From: Bacteroidetes bacterium UBA6063
GTDB taxonomy: Bacteria; Bacteroidota; Bacteroidia; NS11-12g; UBA9320
Assembly (NCBI GenBank): GCA_002428905.1
Contig: DIYD01000183.1
Coordinates: 15,838 to 26,361 of the forward strand
DNA length: 10,524 bases
Reading direction: 5' to 3'
The notes beneath the pieces are model-generated. The model had not been told where the DNA came from, made no database searches, and was given only the letters and a program-made list of their open reading frames with translations. A program made the position numbers and the translations under genes. Positions 5,711-10,524 of the stretch are shown piece after piece; position 1 is the first letter of the stretch; each line of letters starts with the position of its first letter.

Positions 5711-8700
5711 TTGCTGCGATCACTTACATATCTCCTTACAGTCTTTTGCTCTTGTCTAACGCCGACCTGCTTGATGGCTCAACATGGGGAAGTCGGTGTA
5801 CATGCAATAAAAGAAAGAACCAATTTCGAAACAGGCACCGCAAATAAACTGGACTTGTTGAATGCATATCTGCAGCCAAATCCAGTTACATTTCGTAGAA
5901 ATAGTGGCCAGTGGAATGACTCCTGTAGGTATCGGTCGTATACGGCTGATGCGTCGGTGGCTTTTTTCGCTCAGCATGTATCGTTCTCTCGAAAAGTGGA
6001 CTCTTCGCGCCACAATGGTGCGACCTATGTTAGTTGGAGTGTACATTTCCCTCGAGAACGTGAGGTTCAACTAATTCCTGAAGGCGACGTATCGCGAAAC
6101 ATCAATTATTTCACATCCGGAAGTCCGGTTGCCAAGAGAATAAGAGATTATCAGCAGTTGACTTATCAGGATATAAATCGAGGTATAGACGTACTTTTTT
6201 ACTACAACCACAGCGGTCAATTTAAGTACGACATTAAAGTCAAGCCAGGTGGTGATATTCTTGATTTTGAACTCGAATATTCAGGTGTCGAAAGTCTAGA
6301 AGTAGATGATGCCGGGAGATTGGTTCTGCACACGAACCAGGGTGATTACCGGGAAGATAGGCCTTATTCTTATCAACTGATTGATGGAAAAAAACGTGAA
6401 GTAGATGTACAGTATAAAGTTGATGGCTTCAGATTAAAATTCACCATAAATGGGTCGTATGATCCTACTTATGAGCTTATAATTGATCCGATATACCTGG
6501 ACTGGAGCACCTATTTCTACAGACATAAGTCTTTGATTAACAACCGAGTGACTTCTGTAGAGGCCATTGATATTGATAGAAGTCAGAATATTTATATTGC
6601 TGGAAACACTTCAGAGTATTTTCCTGAAGCCAAACTGACGTATGACACGGTTTCACCAAAGAATAATTCCAAAGGTTTTGTCTGCAAGATGACTCCTGAA
6701 GGTGATAGCATTTTATACTTTAGTTACCTTGGAACATGGACCTACGTATCAGAGATTGCCGTTAGCCAGGATAATGAACCGATCATTGCGGGCATTGCCG
6801 TGGCCAAAAGCTTTCCAGTGACTCCAACTGCATATGACACGAATACAAATGTGTGCGGATACCCAGGAAATTGCACCAGATGCTTTGTCACCAAATTCAA
6901 TAAAACAGGATCCGCTTTGGTTTATTCCACCTTTTTTGGTCAAACCGACTCCCTGCCAGGTGGTGGTGCTGTGGGCGCTATTAATGTTTCCACGGTTGGT
7001 TTACTTATCTCTGCTTTGGATTTGAATACCAAAGGTGAGGTTCATATTTCGGGCCGTATAGATCGTAAATCTTCAGCTAAAATTCCAATTACCTCCGGAG
7101 CCTATAAAGCCGATAGAGATGAAATGTTCATTACGAAGTTCAAATCAGATGGGTCCGGTCTTGTGTTTTCCACCTATTTCGGTGGAAATAAGGGGTATAT
7201 ATCTCATGGAGCTATTTTAGATCTCTGCACCGACCAGAATAACAATATTTACGTTGTTGGGCGCACAAATGCCGAGGATTTCCCAATTACACCGGGTTCG
7301 CCGGTTTTTACAACAAAGTTCAAACCAGGTGCTTTGAGTCTTACGGGTTATGTTGCATTTGTCTCGAAGTTTTCTTCTAAGGGTGATCGCCTGTTGTATT
7401 CACACCTGCTCGGAGGTGTAGATGCATATCATAAATCATGCTTTGAGAGTGTGTATGTAAACAACAGAAACGAGGTCTATTTAGCCGGTTTTACGAATTC
7501 CGCGGATTTCCCTGTATCGAAGAACGCTTTTCAAAAGCAAATCAATGGTGGATTCGATTTGATGGTGGTTAAATTAGTTTCATCGGGTACAAATATTGCT
7601 TATTCCACGTACCTGGGTGGATCGGGCTATGAGCTATATTCCATAGGGCATGCACATGAGCACGTAAAAATTGTAGTGAACGACAAACAGCAGGCCTATG
7701 TGGTTGGCATAAGTTGTTCTACAAATTTCCCGGTTACTCCAGATGCTTACCAGCCAAAGAACAGGTCAATTCAATATCCATCCCACCATGCAGATAATGG
7801 GGATTTAGTTTTAACCAAGTTGAGCAAGAATGGTGATAGTGTGCTGTATTCTACCTATTTTGGAGGAGATAAGCTTGACGAACCATTAGACATTAAGCTT
7901 TCGCGCAAAGGTTGTGCATCTCAGCTATTGGTTTGCGGTTTTACCAAATCTTCGAACTATCCAGTAACAAGCAATGCATTTCGCAATCAACGGGTTGTAT
8001 CCTATGGTAATACCTCATTTATCACAAAGTTCAGTGACACACTTGGCATAGAACATCCACATCTGAGTAACCAGGATACTATTGTTGAATGTGATCGCGT
8101 ATTCGAGATTCTCAATGCCAAGAATATCGGTGCTACTTATAAGTGGTATGATGGGTCAGATGAACAATCTAAAATAGTCGTGGATACCGGTTGGAAATGG
8201 GTTCAGGTCACTTATGGGTGCGATACAATATCCGACTCTATATATTTTGACCGGCAATACACCCCAACACCTGGATCCCTCGGGCCAGACTCCTTGTACT
8301 GCGATCAGTTTGCGCGAATTGATGCGGGTAATGACTCGATTCATGCAACTTACTTGTGGCAGGATGGTGCAACAGACCGTATTCGTAACCTATCCGAATC
8401 AGGATGGTATTCGGTCACCGTAAGTACGTCTGTCTGCGGAACGGTAAATGATTCTGTTCTACTTAAGTTCCTTGAGACACCCGATATAGATCTCGGATTG
8501 GATTCCACCTATTGTGAACCCTTCTCCGTCAAGCTCGATGCTCAAAATGAGTCAAATGAAGTAAACTATTTATGGTCGTCTGGAGATAGCACCCAAACAA
8601 TTCATGTTGCCGACACAGGCCGATTCTGGGTGAAGGTAAAGAATTCATGCGGAGACGATAGTAGTAGTATTTCTCTTTCCCGTTTAGATCCGCCACTTGC

Positions 8701-10054
8701 CAAGCTACCCCAAGATACGGTGTTTTGCGATAACGTTCGTGGCATTTTAAAGACCGGAGACCCGGGCAATTCGGAAACCTATTATTGGAGCGACCCGGAT
8801 AAACAATTGGGCCTGGGAGTAACTGATTCTTTTCAGCTGTTGGATAGCGGTGCCATCTCCGTTACAATTACCAACGCGTGCGGTACGTCCTCGGACACCA
8901 TGCACATTGGATTGCTCAAAACTCCAATACCTGCCCTGGACAATCATTATTATTTGTGTAACGAAGTTGACACAATCATAGACATAGGCCAGAATGACAA
9001 TGGGGAGCAATATCTATGGAATACCGGTGACCAAACATCCGATTTACGATTAACCGAGCCCGGTAAGTACTGGGTGCAAATCCAAAACCTCTGCGGAGTC
9101 GTTTCCGACACCATGGAAGTTATTCTCAAAAAATCGCCCGTCTTAAACCTTCCGAGTGACTCCCTTTTCTGTGACTCTATTGACGTGCCAATTGATGTCT
9201 CAATAAATGATTCTGAAGCAGAATACTTCCTGAATAATGACCGCTCAGGGCCCTTGATTCACCTTCCAAATACGGGTACATACAGAATAACTGTACGCAA
9301 CCGATGCGGTAGTATTTCTGACAGTATATCTGTTCAATTAGTAAAGACCCCAGCACCTATATTGTTAGACACACTTGTTTTCTGCGACCGGGTTACGCCA
9401 ACTCAAGTATCTCCGATTAATTGGTCGGATAAATGGGAATACGTTTGGTCTAATGGAGACACGACGCATAGCACAGTACTTTCCAACCATGGATTAACCT
9501 GGGTACATGCGACCAATAAGTGGGGCACCGGAAGTGACTCGATATACCTTAAATTGTCAGGCTCACCTGAAATTAATCTTCCCGTCGACACATCATTTTG
9601 CAACAGGGAGGGAATTAAGCTGGGAGTTCAAGATGAAGGCATGCAATATGAATGGAGTCCGCTTGGTGAGACAACTCCGATGGTATTAATTGATCAACGA
9701 GGAGCATATACACTCTCCGTCATTAATACAGACGGATGTAGGACTTCTCATACGATTCAAATCGCGAGAAAGTGTAATGAAATCCTCTGGATACCTTCTG
9801 CGTTTAGCCCGAACAACAATGGACTAAATGACGTTTTCAAGATCAACTATACTCAATACGAAGATCTACAATGGGTCATATTTAACCGATGGGGAGAAAT
9901 CATCTTTCAATCAAACCATTTCACGAAAGGTTGGGACGGCACTTACAAAGGTACACCTGCACCTGAGGGTTCATATTTCTACTATATCGTATTTACCGAT
10001 CTCGTAGACAATCGACTGCGGTCTTTGACTGGTTCTATACGGTTAATGAGGTAG
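5711..10054 (+). CDS. Giant T9SS type B surface protein with SBBP propeller and Ig-like repeats
   Basis: This 1447-residue secreted protein has five parts. (1) A signal peptide, residues 1-23, cut before QHGEVG. (2) An N-terminal beta domain, about 55-260, opening with NSGQW (64-68) and ending ELIIDPIYLDWSTYF; it resembles the DUF7948-type domain often found before SBBP repeats. (3) A beta-propeller-like region, about 261-775, with recurring YSTYFGG-type motifs at residues 334, 403, 484, 561, 629 and 711. (4) Eight tandem Ig/PKD-like repeats of about 71 residues, 786-1355. (5) A T9SS type B sorting domain, about 1358-1447 (IPSAFSPNNNGLNDVFK, NRWGEIIF, GWDGTYKG, GSYFYYIVF). Export by Sec and then T9SS to the cell surface is expected, with a role in adhesion or binding (inference). 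No in-frame ATG exists before the signal peptide. The only usable start is TTG at 5711, or an upstream ATG at 5692 that is out of frame by one base. Confidence 0.93.
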   Translation: MLRSLTYLLTVFCSCLTPTCLMAQHGEVGVHAIKERTNFETGTANKLDLLNAYLQPNPVTFRRNSGQWNDSCRYRSYTADASVAFFAQHVSFSRKVDSSRHNGATYVSWSVHFPREREVQLIPEGDVSRNINYFTSGSPVAKRIRDYQQLTYQDINRGIDVLFYYNHSGQFKYDIKVKPGGDILDFELEYSGVESLEVDDAGRLVLHTNQGDYREDRPYSYQLIDGKKREVDVQYKVDGFRLKFTINGSYDPTYELIIDPIYLDWSTYFYRHKSLINNRVTSVEAIDIDRSQNIYIAGNTSEYFPEAKLTYDTVSPKNNSKGFVCKMTPEGDSILYFSYLGTWTYVSEIAVSQDNEPIIAGIAVAKSFPVTPTAYDTNTNVCGYPGNCTRCFVTKFNKTGSALVYSTFFGQTDSLPGGGAVGAINVSTVGLLISALDLNTKGEVHISGRIDRKSSAKIPITSGAYKADRDEMFITKFKSDGSGLVFSTYFGGNKGYISHGAILDLCTDQNNNIYVVGRTNAEDFPITPGSPVFTTKFKPGALSLTGYVAFVSKFSSKGDRLLYSHLLGGVDAYHKSCFESVYVNNRNEVYLAGFTNSADFPVSKNAFQKQINGGFDLMVVKLVSSGTNIAYSTYLGGSGYELYSIGHAHEHVKIVVNDKQQAYVVGISCSTNFPVTPDAYQPKNRSIQYPSHHADNGDLVLTKLSKNGDSVLYSTYFGGDKLDEPLDIKLSRKGCASQLLVCGFTKSSNYPVTSNAFRNQRVVSYGNTSFITKFSDTLGIEHPHLSNQDTIVECDRVFEILNAKNIGATYKWYDGSDEQSKIVVDTGWKWVQVTYGCDTISDSIYFDRQYTPTPGSLGPDSLYCDQFARIDAGNDSIHATYLWQDGATDRIRNLSESGWYSVTVSTSVCGTVNDSVLLKFLETPDIDLGLDSTYCEPFSVKLDAQNESNEVNYLWSSGDSTQTIHVADTGRFWVKVKNSCGDDSSSISLSRLDPPLAKLPQDTVFCDNVRGILKTGDPGNSETYYWSDPDKQLGLGVTDSFQLLDSGAISVTITNACGTSSDTMHIGLLKTPIPALDNHYYLCNEVDTIIDIGQNDNGEQYLWNTGDQTSDLRLTEPGKYWVQIQNLCGVVSDTMEVILKKSPVLNLPSDSLFCDSIDVPIDVSINDSEAEYFLNNDRSGPLIHLPNTGTYRITVRNRCGSISDSISVQLVKTPAPILLDTLVFCDRVTPTQVSPINWSDKWEYVWSNGDTTHSTVLSNHGLTWVHATNKWGTGSDSIYLKLSGSPEINLPVDTSFCNREGIKLGVQDEGMQYEWSPLGETTPMVLIDQRGAYTLSVINTDGCRTSHTIQIARKCNEILWIPSAFSPNNNGLNDVFKINYTQYEDLQWVIFNRWGEIIFQSNHFTKGWDGTYKGTPAPEGSYFYYIVFTDLVDNRLRSLTGSIRLMR
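8066..9775 (+). repeat. Eight tandem ~71-residue Cys-framed repeats inside the surface protein
   Basis: Each unit has the pattern (L/P)-x-DT/DS-x-(F/Y)C ... Y-x-W-x-x-G-x ... G-x-(Y/W)-x-V-x-V-x-N-x-CG-x-x-SDS. The first cysteines are at residues 794, 864, 935, 1006, 1083, 1154, 1225 and 1297, with spacings of 70, 71, 71, 77, 71, 71 and 72. The second cysteine is about 45 residues after the first and probably forms one disulfide per unit. Unit seven carries Trp1271 (TGG at 9521-9523) where the second cysteine should be. The units are clearly divergent at the DNA level, so the array is old. Confidence 0.85.
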
Positions 10055-10223
10055 TTACACCAGGTCTACGTATACATCCGAGCAAGGTTGACTTCGGTTA
10101 GAAATAGCCCAAGACCCAATCGCATATAGATGATTCACACGCCTTACGAAGTCGAGTCTTCAGATCCAAAGATGGGCGTTAATACCCCCGTCAGACGCTT
10201 CTAAAAACCGCTATATCTAACTA

Positions 10224-10254
10224 TTGACTCTGGCATTTACACAACATAACTTTG
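10224..10254 (+). promoter_or_regulatory. Bacteroidota-type promoter before the 3'-end gene
   Basis: TTG (10224-10226) is followed by 20 nt and TAACTTTG (10247-10254), an exact TAnnTTTG match at the usual spacing. Transcription would start near 10259, giving a leader of about 70 nt before the ATG at 10330. The intergenic region 10055-10329 holds no other gene that I can see, and no convincing terminator for the 1447-residue gene. Confidence 0.5.
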
Positions 10255-10329
10255 GTTCGTAGTCGTTGGTCCCTTCTGTGCCACTATGCAGGGACAACTG
10301 GTTTCTAATCCAATAAAAAAAGCTGTACA

Positions 10330-10524
10330 ATGAAATTCAGGTTTGAAAAAGAAGTAAAATTCACGCTTTACCCTAAACGAAACTATTGGCCGGATAACAC
10401 GGAAGTCCTCATTAAAAAATTGAGGCTTATCAAGCCCAAAAAGTGGTCGTACGAACATGGTCTAATCGAGGCCTTTTGCAATACCAATATCCGAAACATT
10501 GACTACTATAGAAAAAAGATATTT
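10330..10524 (+). CDS. Start of an unrecognised gene, truncated by the window end
   Basis: An ATG at 10330 opens a frame of 65 codons with no stop before the window ends. The peptide starts MKFRFEKEVKFTLYPKRNYW and continues with a lysine- and arginine-rich, hydrophilic sequence including KKLRLIKPKKW, EAFCNTN and NIDYYRKK. It has no signal peptide and no transmembrane stretch, so a cytosolic protein is likely. It is downstream of an exact-match promoter. The strong Lys/Arg/Tyr content and sensible codon use support a real gene, but I do not recognise the family from this fragment. Confidence 0.6.
   Translation, partial: MKFRFEKEVKFTLYPKRNYWPDNTEVLIKKLRLIKPKKWSYEHGLIEAFCNTNIRNIDYYRKKIF

Noticed and set aside
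5613..5759. A 48-codon open frame starting at the ATG inside copy B of the promoter element
   Set aside because: It overlaps the start of the 1447-residue gene in another register, has no signal or motif, and has no similarity to the protein after copy A. The matching ATG is noted in the promoter finding, but a gene call is not supported.
5705..10091. An 11-nt inverted repeat (TCAACCTTGCT at 5705-5715 and AGCAAGGTTGA at 10081-10091) flanking the 1447-residue gene
   Set aside because: About a dozen inverted pairs of this length are expected by chance in a 10.5-kb window. There is no transposase and no target duplication, so it is not taken as a mobile-element boundary.
10150..10210. Terminator candidates after the 1447-residue gene (GGGCGTTAATACCC and GCGT...ACGC)
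   Set aside because: The stems are only 3-5 bp with loops of 8 or more nt and no T-run on the plus strand, so they are too weak to call.
1..10524. CRISPR arrays, tRNA or rRNA genes, insertion sequences, defence or toxin-antitoxin genes
   Set aside because: None of the characteristic repeats, RNA folds or protein motifs were seen on either strand.

Overview
The window looks like chromosomal DNA of a member of the Bacteroidota, probably a gliding or marine Flavobacteriia/Cytophagia-type bacterium; the class cannot be settled from sequence alone. The evidence is two secreted proteins with type IX secretion system (T9SS) sorting domains, one of type A (YPNP motif) and one of type B (the gliding-motility-associated SAFSPNNNGLND type). 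Two lipoproteins, a LytS/LytTR two-component pair typical of this phylum, and promoter candidates of the Bacteroidota form (TTG, 20 nt, TAnnTTTG) agree with this.

Layout. 1-211: non-coding, with a weak promoter candidate. 212-673 (+): small lipoprotein, followed by a hairpin/T-run terminator. 792-1853 and 1871-2461 (+): a two-gene operon encoding a T9SS type A cargo protein and a small predicted outer-membrane beta-barrel protein. 2458-3180 and 3173-4252 (-): a LytTR response regulator and its LytS-like histidine kinase, overlapping each other by 8 nt and converging on the preceding operon with a 4-nt TTAA overlap. 4253-4767: non-coding or degraded. 4768-5229 (-): a second small lipoprotein. 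5230-5710: a long non-coding region. 5711-10054 (+): a 1447-residue secreted surface protein with an N-terminal domain, an SBBP-type beta-propeller, eight cysteine-framed Ig-like repeats and a T9SS type B sorting domain. 10330-10524 (+): the start of an unrecognised gene that runs off the window, preceded by an exact-match promoter.

How the genes relate. Nearly everything outside the two-component pair is an envelope or secreted product, so the window reads as a surface-protein neighbourhood with a membrane-sensing regulator in the middle. The most informative non-coding signal is a 50-nt element, 39/50 identical without gaps, upstream of both T9SS cargo genes (746-795 and 5567-5616). It suggests shared regulation of the two cargo genes.

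I found no CRISPR array, tRNA, rRNA, insertion sequence, or defence or phage genes. I see no convincing new multi-gene system. The points most worth following are the duplicated promoter element, the anomalous start of the 1447-residue gene, and the single cysteine-to-tryptophan replacement in an otherwise regular eight-repeat array.
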